60,930 nucleotides of DNA from an uncultured Actinomyces sp. (GCA_946998115.1 CAMPYB010000005.1:1-60930); one strand, 5' to 3'; numbered from the stretch's first letter, positions 18,172 through 26,485 are shown. Translations and numbers: made by a program. The notes: a model not told the origin generated them from the sequence alone.

Positions 18172-18801
18172 TTATAAATTCACAATAATTGGCTTTAAAT
18201 ATTTTTCTAAATATTCCACTATAGTATTTGCGCAGTCTTCAAAGTCTACTTTCACATTTTCTTCTTTTAAAGATGTTGCAGAACAATCTGATAATCCACA
18301 TGGTATTATTTGTGAAAAATAATACATGTCAGGACTAATATTTAATGCTATTCCATGCATTGTTACACCATTTGCTACTCTAAGACCTATAGCGCATATT
18401 TTACGATTAGGTTCTGTAAGCCACACTCCAGATTTACCTTCCAAAGTAGTAACTTGTAAAGAAAATTTATCTTGCAGAGCTTGCAAAACAGCTTTTTCTA
18501 TCGTTCTAATATATAAAATCACATTTGTAGGATCTTTTAGTCTAACTATTGGGTATACTACAAGCTGTCCTGCACCATGCCAAGTTACTGATCCGCCACG
18601 ATCAACTTTAATATAATTTTTAACATTTAATAAATGTTCTTTTTTAGTTCTACTACCAGCTGTATACACATTTTTAAACTGTGCAACAATTAGTGTGTTA
18701 TCCATTTTCCCGTCAACGATATCTTTATGATATTGTCTTTGTATTTTATCTGCATATGCATAATCAACTAAACCTTCCGTAAGTAGATTTTTAATATGCA
18801 T
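18172..18801 (-). CDS. lipB: octanoyl-[acyl-carrier-protein] transferase
   Basis: LipB moves octanoate from ACP to the lipoyl domain, supplying the substrate for LipA encoded next. The 209-residue protein has the family motifs VDRGGSVTWHGAGQLVVYPI (near 70-88), GKSGVWL (near 125), KICAIGLRVANGVTMHGIALN (near 135-155), and the catalytic PCGLSDCSATSL with the Cys and the downstream context. The start ATG is behind AGGAGA with a good spacing. Confidence 0.96.
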   Translation of the reverse strand: MHIKNLLTEGLVDYAYADKIQRQYHKDIVDGKMDNTLIVAQFKNVYTAGSRTKKEHLLNVKNYIKVDRGGSVTWHGAGQLVVYPIVRLKDPTNVILYIRTIEKAVLQALQDKFSLQVTTLEGKSGVWLTEPNRKICAIGLRVANGVTMHGIALNISPDMYYFSQIIPCGLSDCSATSLKEENVKVDFEDCANTIVEYLEKYLKPIIVNL

Positions 18802-18954
18802 TAACTATCTCCTAGTCTATTGTTCATAATAATTTGTTTTAGAAAAATTTTTTATATAAAATTGCATGCTACAAAAATTCACCGAATAACATATTTTGCT
18901 TTTTGCAATATATTTTTGCAATATCAAAATTGCATTTACACATAAACAAACAAG

Positions 18955-19027
18955 TGCCCCCGAGACGATTCGAACGTCCGACACCCGCTTTAGGAGAGCG
19001 GTGCTCTATCCCCTGAGCTACGAGGGC
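18955..19027 (-). tRNA. tRNA-Arg (anticodon CCT)
   Basis: The minus strand gives a 73-base cloverleaf. The acceptor is GCCCTCG with CGGGGGC (one T-G pair) and discriminator A, the D arm is AGCTCAGGGGATAGAGC, and the anticodon loop is CTCCTAA giving CCT. The T arm is GTTCGAATC. No CCA is encoded. Confidence 0.96.
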
Positions 19028-19030
19028 AAC

Positions 19031-19083
19031 ATAGAAAAGTGTACCATAAAAATAACATTAACATTAAATGATACACTTTCTAT
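19031..19083. repeat. inverted repeat just upstream of tRNA-Arg
   Basis: ATAGAAAAGTGTACCAT (19031-19047) faces ATGATACACTTTCTAT (about 19067-19083) with minor mismatches, forming a long imperfect hairpin immediately before the tRNA on the minus strand. It could end readthrough from the stress-protein gene or be a processing stem. Confidence 0.45.
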
Positions 19084-19136
19084 AAGATCGCTCTGAACAA
19101 TATTAATCTTATTCAATTATTTCCTATTTTCGTTCG

Positions 19137-19200
19137 CGCATAGCATTCACAACAATAACTCAAAATTTTCTTATATAAACAGACTAATATATGAAAACCA
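19137..19200. repeat. dispersed intergenic repeat, copy A
   Basis: This stretch aligns with 23945-24010, sharing GCATA, TTCACAA, ACTCAAAAT, ACTAA and ATATGAAA blocks in the same order and strand with near-equal spacing. It lies between the universal stress gene and tRNA-Arg. It is about three-quarters identical by eye, with small gaps. Confidence 0.45.
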
Positions 19201-19278
19201 CTTCATTATAGTCATCGTAACACGCGGTCGAAATATCTACACATATTACTTTCAATACTATATGACGCGAATAAGACT

Positions 19279-20205
19279 TTATTTCTTATTTTCAGATTTT
19301 CTATCAAAAATATCAGGTATAGTTGCCATAGATGGAACTACCATGACTGGTGATTTAGCATTATTCAACAAGCTTTGTGATGTAGATCCTAGCAACAAAC
19401 CAGTGAATCCGCCACGGCCACGTGTTCCTACAATGACTAAATCTGCTTTTTCCGAAAATTCAGTTAACAAAGCTGACGGATTACCATCAAGAGCGCACTT
19501 AGTGATTTCCATCGAATCAGCACCAAGTTCCTGCGAGATAAGATCATCCAAACTTTCACTCACATCTTGCAAAATAGCTTCTTTATCAATCGTTGCAGGC
19601 AACCATGAAAGCATTCCTGTACCACTTGCCATAGGCACTGCCATAACTGATGTAAGTTTTGCTTGCCATACTTTTGCTTCATATATTGCAGATTTTAAAG
19701 CTGGACGCGAAGACTGAGAACCATCAACACCTACAACAATAGCTTTTATAGTGTCGTAATTTACCTCTTTCTCCGGTGGTGGAATAACAACAACCGTGCA
19801 TAGAGAATGACTTGCTAATGCTGATGATACAGATCCCAATAGTCGATCAGCAAAACCGCCTATTCCCGATTTGCCGACAACAATCATAGAAACTTCACTA
19901 CTTAACTCAACTAAAATTCTAGCAGGATCTCCAACTTCAATACTGGATGTAACTTCAATTCCTTCACGTTCAACAAGAGTCTTAGCTTCATCGACTATAA
20001 GCTGTGCTCCTTCTCTAATAGCAACATCATCGATTGCCGCGTATCCGCCTTCTAGAGAAGATGGTGTAAAGCTAGGCAAAGAATATACACATAAAATATG
20101 TAATCTAGCATCAATTTTTTTAGCCCGCATAATTGCCCATTTGACAGCTCTTTGACTTTCTTTTGAACCATCTACACCCACTAGTATGATTTCTTTATCA
20201 GACAT
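19279..20205 (-). CDS. tandem universal stress protein (two UspA domains)
   Basis: This 308-residue cytoplasmic protein has two UspA domains. The first (residues 5-145) begins EIILVGVDGSKESQRAVKWA, and the second (about 155-300) begins AIVVGVDGSQSSRPALKSA. Each carries an ATP-binding G-2x-G-9x-G(S/T) type motif: VVGKSGIGGFADRLLGSVSS and IVGTRGRGGFTGLLLGSTSQ. This architecture is common in actinobacteria, where such proteins bind ATP and respond to stress or hypoxia. The start ATG is behind GGAGGGATAGT, an excellent ribosome site. Confidence 0.93.
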   Translation of the reverse strand: MSDKEIILVGVDGSKESQRAVKWAIMRAKKIDARLHILCVYSLPSFTPSSLEGGYAAIDDVAIREGAQLIVDEAKTLVEREGIEVTSSIEVGDPARILVELSSEVSMIVVGKSGIGGFADRLLGSVSSALASHSLCTVVVIPPPEKEVNYDTIKAIVVGVDGSQSSRPALKSAIYEAKVWQAKLTSVMAVPMASGTGMLSWLPATIDKEAILQDVSESLDDLISQELGADSMEITKCALDGNPSALLTEFSEKADLVIVGTRGRGGFTGLLLGSTSQSLLNNAKSPVMVVPSMATIPDIFDRKSENKK

Positions 20206-20242
20206 ACTATCCCTCCAATAATTTATTACATACTCAATTTAA

Positions 20243-20270
20243 ATTATAAAAGATTATAAGATAATAACAA
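20243..20270 (-). promoter_or_regulatory. promoter of the universal stress protein gene
   Basis: On the minus strand TTGTTA (20270-20265) and TATAAT (20248-20243) are separated by 16 bases and lie about 40 bases before the ATG. This is the best sigma-70-type match in this gap. Confidence 0.55.
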
Positions 20271-20424
20271 AACTTCAAACATTCATGTGGTAGAAAGAAA
20301 ACGCCACCGATTACATTATATGATTATTTATATAATACAATTACTAGATTTAGATAAGCTTTAAAACAAAAAAATAAGTAAATAAAAATAACAGATATAC
20401 CAATATCTATAAATAATAAAGCAT

Positions 20425-20454
20425 AATAAAGCACCCTTGTGGGGGCGCTTTATT
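20425..20454 (-). terminator. terminator after NlpC/P60 gene
   Basis: AATAAAGC-CCC pairs with GGG-GCGCTTTATT around a short loop, seven bases after the stop codon on the minus strand, followed by a T-containing stretch. It is strong enough for a Rho-independent terminator and may work in both directions. Confidence 0.75.
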
Positions 20455-20461
20455 AAAAAGT

Positions 20462-21166
20462 TTATCCTACACGACGAATCGTGTATCCACCCCACAAAGG
20501 CGAATATCCCAAAGGCGCACCAGGCATCGAAGCATGTAACACTTGACCGTTACCTGCATAAATAGCTGAATGGTACCCCCATGAAACAATATCTCCAGGG
20601 CGAGCATTAGCAAGCGACACTGGAGTTCCAATTCCTGCTTGAGCACCTGAGGTGCGAGGAATTGCAATACCGTTTTGACGGTAAACATACTGTACATATC
20701 CTGAGCAATCGAAACCTGCTGGCGTTGTTCCACCATAAACATACGGAGTACCTATATAGCGAACTGCTTCAGCGAAAAGACTTCCAGCTGGTGCAGCTGG
20801 AACATATTCTTGTTTTGATTCTTGCACAGAATCAGTTTGTGCGTCTGCCGGCTTTGTGGTATCACTTTGAGCTTTCTCAACACGATCAACTACGATAGCA
20901 TCCAAATCCCACTTTGTGTCTTTAGCTACAGAAACTGTAGGATTTTCACTCAATTGTGCCACAGTAGCATTTGCTTCAACATTCCCTTGGGAAGTTGGTG
21001 CTGCAACAGCCCCTGGCATAACAACCATAGTCATTGCCAAACCAGTTGTAGCAGTAATAGCAAAGTTACGACGAGCATTTTTTGATATAGATCCGCGTAA
21101 ACCACTTAATGGAGTTATCGGACGGCTAGTCGCACAATGGCGACCTTGTCGTTTCGAGTTAGCCAA
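20462..21166 (-). CDS. secreted NlpC/P60 peptidoglycan hydrolase
   Basis: This is a cell-wall endopeptidase of about 234 residues. It has a basic N-terminal region, a hydrophobic signal segment (FAITATTGLAMTMVVMPG, ending at AVAAP near 60), a variable linker, and a C-terminal NlpC/P60 domain. Catalytic residues are visible: Cys in GFDCSGYVQYV, His in YHSAIY and the second His in VLHAS. The TTG at 21166 is chosen because AGGAGA lies seven bases before it; the longer open frame would run through the riboswitch. The upstream c-di-AMP riboswitch ties expression to cell-wall and osmotic signalling, a known pattern in actinobacteria. Confidence 0.93.
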   Translation of the reverse strand: MANSKRQGRHCATSRPITPLSGLRGSISKNARRNFAITATTGLAMTMVVMPGAVAAPTSQGNVEANATVAQLSENPTVSVAKDTKWDLDAIVVDRVEKAQSDTTKPADAQTDSVQESKQEYVPAAPAGSLFAEAVRYIGTPYVYGGTTPAGFDCSGYVQYVYRQNGIAIPRTSGAQAGIGTPVSLANARPGDIVSWGYHSAIYAGNGQVLHASMPGAPLGYSPLWGGYTIRRVG

Positions 21167-21183
21167 TTTCTTGTCTCCTATTA

Positions 21184-21320
21184 TCTGCGAGGTTAGCTGT
21201 CGGATTCGGTAGAGACTTACCTGACAAGCTATGCCTGTTTTCACCCCAAGAACTTCATAAAAGTTCGTCTTGGTTCCCCCGCCCTCACCTTTCAGATTGA
21301 TTAGATAAATAGTGGTGAGG
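21184..21320 (-). promoter_or_regulatory. cyclic di-AMP riboswitch (ydaO-yuaA type)
   Basis: Read on the minus strand, the leader has the conserved blocks of the ydaO-yuaA class in order. They are GGGGGAACC (about 21274-21282), TTGGGGTGAA (about 21241-21250), and CCGACAGCTAACCTCG (about 21188-21203). A stem CCTCACC/GGTGAGG encloses the 5' part. The RNA ends 18 bases before the TTG start. In this class, bound c-di-AMP usually turns expression of cell-wall hydrolases off. No ykkC, purine or other class matches. Confidence 0.88.
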
Positions 21321-21426
21321 TTGGATATCTATTTACCAGTTCTTACTCTTTTATTTCAGAACTAAGTATCATTCTACATTTTTTTTACAAAAATGTCACT
21401 TTTATAATTGCATGAACACAACAGGC

Positions 21427-22086
21427 TCATCCTACAAACAAGTGTCTTGCAATTGTTTTATTTATTTTTAAATATTCGTCAAAATCTTCGCCTTTAATGA
21501 AATACTCACCATTTTTTAGGTAAAAATCTATTACTTTATCAGGCAATACACCATATTTTTTAAAATTAAATAGCACTTTACTTTCCACTTGAACAGGCTC
21601 ACCTATACGCACAAGTTTTGCTTTCAAACAATCTCCTTTTAATGCTTCTAAAAGAGAAATTTTTGATACAAGATTTTTTTTCAAATTAGGAATAGGATTA
21701 CCATATGGGTCAGTTTTCACATCACCTAAAAATTTTTTCAAATATTCTAAGACTTCGTCACCTATAACATGCTCCCATTTGCAAGCTTCTTCATGAGCTT
21801 TTTCCCAAGGAAAACATAATTTATCTACTAAAAGACGCTCCGCAAGTCTATGTTTTTTCATAACTTTTATTGCAAGAATTATCCCTTCATTAGTAAGATG
21901 TAAACGCCTATCAACATCTATATATAACAATCCGTCTCTTTCAAGTCTTGAAACAGTTTGAGAAACAGTCGGACCACTATGATTTAAGCGTTCCACTATA
22001 CGTGCTCTCATAGGAGCAATTCCATCTTCTAAAAGTTCATAAATAACTTTTATATACATTTCAGTTGTGTCTACAATTTCCGCCAT
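21427..22086 (-). CDS. DtxR/IdeR-family metal-dependent regulator
   Basis: This 219-residue metal-sensing transcription factor has an N-terminal winged helix (EIVDTTEMYIKVIYELLEDG, then SGPTVSQTVSRLERDGLL) and a dimerisation/metal domain with KKHRLAERLL and WEKAHEEACKWEHVIGDEV. The Cys, Glu and His ligands of the primary DtxR site and the His/Glu ancillary ligands are present, and there is a C-terminal SH3-like domain. The Cys ligand favours an iron sensor (IdeR type) over MntR. The ATG at 22086 lies five bases after AGGAG. No partner is in the operon; an iron-box-like sequence lies upstream. Confidence 0.9.
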   Translation of the reverse strand: MAEIVDTTEMYIKVIYELLEDGIAPMRARIVERLNHSGPTVSQTVSRLERDGLLYIDVDRRLHLTNEGIILAIKVMKKHRLAERLLVDKLCFPWEKAHEEACKWEHVIGDEVLEYLKKFLGDVKTDPYGNPIPNLKKNLVSKISLLEALKGDCLKAKLVRIGEPVQVESKVLFNFKKYGVLPDKVIDFYLKNGEYFIKGEDFDEYLKINKTIARHLFVG

Positions 22087-22166
22087 CAACACTCCTAAAA
22101 AATAAAAAAACTTAAATTAAAGTACCAAATTTTTGTAACAAAAAAAATACAATTCTAAAAACGGCT

Positions 22167-22195
22167 ATTTATCAAGGAAAACAATACATACTCAA
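22167..22195 (-). promoter_or_regulatory. promoter of the DtxR-family gene
   Basis: TTGAGT (22195-22190) and ATAAAT (22172-22167) on the minus strand are separated by 17 bases, about 80 bases before the start codon. Confidence 0.4.
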
Positions 22196-22223
22196 ATAGA
22201 AAATTTAATAAAATTTACAATAA

Positions 22224-22242
22224 TTAGGCAAAACTAACCTTA
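22224..22242. promoter_or_regulatory. candidate DtxR/IdeR iron box
   Basis: The 19 bases match about 14 positions of the palindromic DtxR/IdeR box (TTAGGTTAG-S-CTAACCTAA), with both TTAGG and CTAACC half-sites. It sits about 30 bases upstream of the suggested promoter of the DtxR-family gene, in the gap behind the permease gene. The match is by eye and the surroundings are AT-rich. Confidence 0.45.
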
Positions 22243-22280
22243 CTTAATTAAGTGAATATAAAAAATGGCGAATATAATTA

Positions 22281-22313
22281 TTAAAAAAATAAAGGTGGCA
22301 AATAAATGCCACC
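22281..22313 (-). terminator. terminator after the permease gene
   Basis: A perfect 7-bp stem GGTGGCA/TGCCACC (22294-22313) with a six-base loop is followed on the minus strand by a T-rich run. It lies about 25 bases past the permease stop. Confidence 0.75.
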
Positions 22314-22337
22314 TGCTTACAAGATAATAACAAACCT

Positions 22338-23798
22338 TTACAACAAATGTTGAATAGGTCCCATGACAAAATATAACACAAACAATATTGAAGTAATCCA
22401 CATCAAATAATGCTGTTTAAATTTGCCTTTTACAATCTGAATCAACATGTAGCTGACAAAACCTGCACCAATTCCAACTGTAATGGAATAAGCAAAAGGC
22501 ATCATAGCTATTGTCATAAACGCTGGTATAGCGATTTCCCAATCTTTCCAATCAATTTCACAAATTTGGGTCATCATCAAAAATCCAACAGCGACAAGAG
22601 CAGTAGATGCAGCTTCACTTGGAATCATTTCCACTAAAGGAGCGAAGAACATTGACAAAAGGAACAAAATACCTGTAACCACAGATGCTAGTCCAGTGCG
22701 AGCTCCATCAGCAACACCTGCTGTAGATTCCACATATGATGTAGCTGAAGATGTTCCAGAAGCACCACCAACGATAGCTGCCAAAGAGTCAATTATCAAT
22801 ATTCTTGTAGTTTTAGGAGGTGCATTATTTTCATCTAGCAAATTAGCTTCCGCACCAACTGCAACCATTGTTCCCATAGTATCAAAGAAATCAGCTAGCA
22901 TAACTGAAAATACTATCAAAACGACTGCTAAAATTCCTATTCGAGTAAAAGGAGAAATAATATCAATTTGACCTAAAGTTGAAAAATCAGGTAATTGAAC
23001 TATAGAATCCTTGAATTCAGGAATATTTAGCCCCCATCCTGTAGGGTTTTTATCAGATTTAGCAGGCAAATGAACAAAATATTGAATTATTATTGCCAAC
23101 ACAGTAGAAGACAATATTCCTATCAATATTGAGCCACTGACTTTACGCACGAACAGAGCAATTGTTACAAAAAGTCCGAACACGAAAATCAATGCAGGCC
23201 AACCAGATAAGGAACCATTTATACCTAATTGAACAGGAGTTCCTCCAGGACGGATAATTCCAGCATTAACCATTCCAACCAGTGCGATAAATAAGCCTAT
23301 ACCAACTGAAATAGACATTTTTAGGGAATTCGGAACAGCTTTGAAAACCGCTTCACGAAAACCTACCAGCACTAATATCAGAATAATAATACCCTCAAGG
23401 ACAATAATGCCCATAGCTTCAGGCCAAGTCATTCCCGAGCCTAAGACTAGAGAAAAAGCGACCATAGCATTAATACCCATACCAGCAGCAAGAGCTAGTG
23501 GGAAATTAGCTACGGCACCCATCAATATTGTCATTATCCCAGCGACCAATGCAGTAGCGGCTGATATAGCAGTCACATTAGCAGTATGGCCTCCACCTAG
23601 AAACACTCCAGTAGAATCTTTAGATGAGGATAGAATAATAGGATTTAGCACGAGGATGTAGCTCATAGCAAAAAATGTAACCACACCACCGCGAATTTCA
23701 CGACCAATTGTTGAGCCGCGTTTTGTAATCTCAAAATAACGGTCAATAAAACCGTAAATACCTTTTTTATTGCTTATAGCATTTGGGGATGTATTCAC
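22338..23798 (-). CDS. NCS2-family purine/xanthine permease
   Basis: This is an inner-membrane symporter of about 486 residues in the AzgA/PbuG subgroup. It is related to guanine/hypoxanthine importers: IRGGVVTFFAMSYILVLNPIILSSS at the N-terminus, the AAGMGINAMVAFSLV helix, the ADFFDTMGTMVAVGAEANLLDE motif, and GTSSATSYVESTAGVADGARTGL, all typical of the AzgA branch. It has about 12-14 membrane segments. A GTG at 23798 is chosen because a perfect TATAAT ends six bases before it, so the transcript should begin at the GTG. The open frame upstream would place the promoter inside the gene. Confidence 0.9.
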   Translation of the reverse strand: MNTSPNAISNKKGIYGFIDRYFEITKRGSTIGREIRGGVVTFFAMSYILVLNPIILSSSKDSTGVFLGGGHTANVTAISAATALVAGIMTILMGAVANFPLALAAGMGINAMVAFSLVLGSGMTWPEAMGIIVLEGIIILILVLVGFREAVFKAVPNSLKMSISVGIGLFIALVGMVNAGIIRPGGTPVQLGINGSLSGWPALIFVFGLFVTIALFVRKVSGSILIGILSSTVLAIIIQYFVHLPAKSDKNPTGWGLNIPEFKDSIVQLPDFSTLGQIDIISPFTRIGILAVVLIVFSVMLADFFDTMGTMVAVGAEANLLDENNAPPKTTRILIIDSLAAIVGGASGTSSATSYVESTAGVADGARTGLASVVTGILFLLSMFFAPLVEMIPSEAASTALVAVGFLMMTQICEIDWKDWEIAIPAFMTIAMMPFAYSITVGIGAGFVSYMLIQIVKGKFKQHYLMWITSILFVLYFVMGPIQHLL

Positions 23799-23804
23799 GT
23801 GTCT

Positions 23805-23810
23805 ATTATA
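23805..23810 (-). promoter_or_regulatory. -10 element giving a leaderless permease mRNA
   Basis: TATAAT on the minus strand is six bases from the GTG start codon, so initiation at the usual distance falls on the start codon. No ribosome site is present. The -35 is weak. Confidence 0.55.
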
Positions 23811-23917
23811 CATGGAACAGTAAAAAAATGTTGTAAAAGTCACATATTTTCTTTATTTTAGACGTATTCCAATTTACTTGAACAAATTAAAAGAACAAAA
23901 TCATTATAAGCTGCACT

Positions 23918-23929
23918 AGTGAGCTCACT
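23918..23929. promoter_or_regulatory. 12-base palindrome upstream of permease gene
   Basis: AGTGAGCTCACT is a perfect palindrome, about 120 bases before the permease start and between the amidohydrolase terminator and the permease promoter. It could be an operator; the binding protein is not evident. Confidence 0.3.
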
Positions 23930-23944
23930 CAGCGAACATACTCC

Positions 23945-24010
23945 ACGCATACTTCACAATAGTTACTCAAAATATTCATAAAACTTAAAAACACACTAAC
24001 ATATGAAAGA
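23945..24010. repeat. dispersed intergenic repeat, copy B
   Basis: This is the second copy of the sequence at 19137-19200, in the same orientation. It sits between the terminator of the amidohydrolase gene and the palindrome upstream of the permease. Confidence 0.45.
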
Positions 24011-24024
24011 ATAACCTCAACATC

Positions 24025-24064
24025 AAAAAATGCTCATGCAACAAAAGTTACACGAGCATTTTCT
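24025..24064 (-). terminator. terminator after amidohydrolase gene
   Basis: AATGCTC--GCAAC and GTT-C--GAGCATT form a 14-position stem (two mismatches) around AAAA, with A-run on one side and T-run on the other, so it can act on the minus strand. It lies 24 bases past the amidohydrolase stop. Confidence 0.8.
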
Positions 24065-24087
24065 AAGTATAAAAAATTTACAATAAT

Positions 24088-25689
24088 TTATTTCTTAAAT
24101 TGCCAAACAAGTTCGCCTTGTATCCAAGTCTTAGCAACTTTAATAGTGTCAATTAAATCTGGATCAATATTAAAAATATTTTCTGTGAGAGTTATAAAAC
24201 TTGCTTCATAACCTTCAGCAATCTTACCAACATGTGGCATCATTCCCACGCGATGAGCTTTACCTGTATACATTAATATAGCTTGAGGCACAGTAATCGC
24301 TTGATCTTGCACAATATCTTCACCATTATAAGCTTTACGCGTAACAGCTGCTTTCAAAGAAATAAAAACATTATCAGGATCAGCCCAAGTAGTTGCTGGA
24401 CAATCAGAACTCATAGCACTAGCTTCAATACCATGATAAATATCTTTTACCATATATGTTCTTGAATACTGCTTAGGTGATAAATTCTTAGAATAAGAAT
24501 CCCATTCAGCAAAGAAAAAATCTATATTAGAGACAACACCAAAATGCATTTTCTTAGAATTCAACTTTTCAATCAACACAGGATCCATCAACGTTGCATG
24601 CTCAATTCTAACTGACGGATACGGCTCCATCCAAGGCTCAACATCGCCGTAAAAATCAATAATAGTTTCAACTGCAGCATCACCCATACCATGAAAAGCT
24701 ATCTGCAAATGATTTTCTCTAGCAAAATCTAAAGCGCGTTTCATAAGTTCATCAGGAGCAGTTCTTATACCGAAATTATCTGTAGTTCCAGGATAAGGAT
24801 CTTTCATATAAGCTGTACGATTCGACATAGAACCATCCATAAATAGTTTTATGCCACCAACAAAAGTACGTCCACTACGACGATCTTGCGTCAAACGCTT
24901 AATCTTAAACTTGTCTAAAGAAGCAAAATCATAAAAAACCTGCGTCAATTGCTTATAACCATGTTTTTCAGCCTCACGATACAAATCTAATTGTTCAAAT
25001 TCACTAGGTATACAAAACATGTCACCGCAAGCAACAATTCCACGTTCAGACAAATGCTCAGATGTTCGCACAAGCTTTTTAACCTCAGCGTCAAAACCTG
25101 AAGACCCTTTAGCTTGCATAACAGTTTGATTAGCTCCATGCTCAATCAAAATACCATTAGGCGTACCATCAGGAAAACGGCCATATTCTGCTCCAGGAGG
25201 ATTAGGAGTATCTTTAGTCACGCCAGCAATTTCAAGAGCTCTAGTGTTGCATATACCAGAATGACAGTCCGAACGCAAAACATATACAGGCTGAGTCTTA
25301 GAAACTTTATCCAAATCTTGTACAGTTGGAGTACGACCTTCAGCTAATTTAGACTCATCATAGCCCCAGCCTTCAATCCAACTATTCTCATCTTTACCAT
25401 AATTTGGATGTTTTTTAAGTTCTGTAATCATTTCTTCAATACTGTTAACTACAGGAACAGTACAAGGAACAGCGTCTACAAGCATAGAAATAATAGTAGG
25501 ATGAGTATGCACATCAATAAATCCAGGCAAAACTAGTTCACCTTTCATATCAATAGCATTTTCATCATCAACGTCTTCAGTTTTGCCAACCCAAACAAAT
25601 TTGCCATCTTCTACAGCAAATGCCGATACAAAATCATCTTCGCTTTCTCCAGTAAAAACTTGGGCATTTTTATAATAAACCCTAGCCAT
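24088..25689 (-). CDS. amidohydrolase family 3 protein (YtcJ-like)
   Basis: This 533-residue metal-dependent hydrolase is of the YtcJ/LAF3 type. The N-terminal composite beta domain is followed by the metal ligand motif PGFIDVHTHPT (near 57). Later motifs are VGGIKLFMDGSMSNRTAYM (near 280), the His in IAFHGMGDAAVE (near 330), RIEHATLMD (near 360), and the Asp in AMSSDCPATTW (near 430). Substrates of this family are amides, formamides or cyclic compounds; the real one cannot be told. The start ATG has GGAGG five bases upstream. It is monocistronic, with a clear terminator. Confidence 0.88.
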   Translation of the reverse strand: MARVYYKNAQVFTGESEDDFVSAFAVEDGKFVWVGKTEDVDDENAIDMKGELVLPGFIDVHTHPTIISMLVDAVPCTVPVVNSIEEMITELKKHPNYGKDENSWIEGWGYDESKLAEGRTPTVQDLDKVSKTQPVYVLRSDCHSGICNTRALEIAGVTKDTPNPPGAEYGRFPDGTPNGILIEHGANQTVMQAKGSSGFDAEVKKLVRTSEHLSERGIVACGDMFCIPSEFEQLDLYREAEKHGYKQLTQVFYDFASLDKFKIKRLTQDRRSGRTFVGGIKLFMDGSMSNRTAYMKDPYPGTTDNFGIRTAPDELMKRALDFARENHLQIAFHGMGDAAVETIIDFYGDVEPWMEPYPSVRIEHATLMDPVLIEKLNSKKMHFGVVSNIDFFFAEWDSYSKNLSPKQYSRTYMVKDIYHGIEASAMSSDCPATTWADPDNVFISLKAAVTRKAYNGEDIVQDQAITVPQAILMYTGKAHRVGMMPHVGKIAEGYEASFITLTENIFNIDPDLIDTIKVAKTWIQGELVWQFKK

Positions 25690-25821
25690 ATTTCCTCCTC
25701 ATTGAAAAATTTCTAAAATAATAAAACTTCAGCTATAAAATTTATTCAAACAAAAACAGTGACTTTACTTATATACATTACATGTGATTACACAAAATTA
25801 TTTTTAAAAGTTTATTTTAGT

Positions 25822-26439
25822 TTATTTTTCGCCCTTCCAATGCTCAGAAAAAATACTTTGCCCTTCGACTAATTTCGGTGGCAAAATTTCAGCTCTCTTT
25901 TTTTCTACATACGCACGAGTTCTATCAATAACTTCATCAGGAACATACTCATTAGGAGCAAAATCGTTGACAAGTAAACGTTCTTTCCAAGGTATCCATT
26001 TAGGTGCAAGCAATGCTCCATCGTTAGGTAAAAGATCTATTTCGCAAACTGTAACTGTTTCCTGTCCTTCAACACAAGCAACAGCAACAACCCATTTCCA
26101 CGAAACATATCCCTTTTTTAAACATTCAAAATAATAATTTACAACAAAATCATCAGTCAACTCGCAACCTATATAATTGCCTATCTGCTCATCTTTTATA
26201 TCCGGCATATTAGACAACGCGTGTAAAGCAAAATTGAAAGAATCTTTCATCTTGTCAACAGCTAAAGCAATATTCTTTTTACGCTCAATAAAAGCTCGTT
26301 CAACATATGATTTCATCTTTGAAAAAGCGAAAATACAATCTGCACAAGCACATATCGTTGTACAGTCAATATCAACATTTTCTAATTCCAACACGTCTTT
26401 AAAATCCATGTTATAAACACTTGTAACAGATTGCATCAT
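25822..26439 (-). CDS. DUF3027 family protein
   Basis: This 205-residue actinobacterial protein is of unknown function. The core GYVSWKWVVAVACVEGQETV and TVCEIDLLPNDGALLAPKW match the conserved DUF3027 pattern (G-W-W-V-VAR----TVCE--LLPG-DALLAP-W-PW--R). The region before it (CACADCIFA, PDIKDEQIGNYIG) is less conserved. It is shorter than many homologues, with the C-terminal half reduced. The gene lies just after the cold-shock protein, the usual neighbour in actinobacteria. The ribosome site is weak. Two adjacent ATG codons could serve as the start. Confidence 0.8.
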   Translation of the reverse strand: MMQSVTSVYNMDFKDVLELENVDIDCTTICACADCIFAFSKMKSYVERAFIERKKNIALAVDKMKDSFNFALHALSNMPDIKDEQIGNYIGCELTDDFVVNYYFECLKKGYVSWKWVVAVACVEGQETVTVCEIDLLPNDGALLAPKWIPWKERLLVNDFAPNEYVPDEVIDRTRAYVEKKRAEILPPKLVEGQSIFSEHWKGEK

Positions 26440-26485
26440 ACTTCTTACATCACTATTCGGATATGTTATAGAATCATATTATTTA

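Noticed and set aside
21167..21244. Longer N-terminus for the NlpC/P60 protein
   Set aside because: It runs through the c-di-AMP riboswitch; the TTG at 21166 has AGGAGA.
23799..23944. Purine riboswitch before the NCS2 permease
   Set aside because: No xpt-type conserved core is present and the transcript appears leaderless.
26177..26416. 79-residue plus-strand frame opposite DUF3027
   Set aside because: It is antisense to a recognised gene, with no ribosome site seen.
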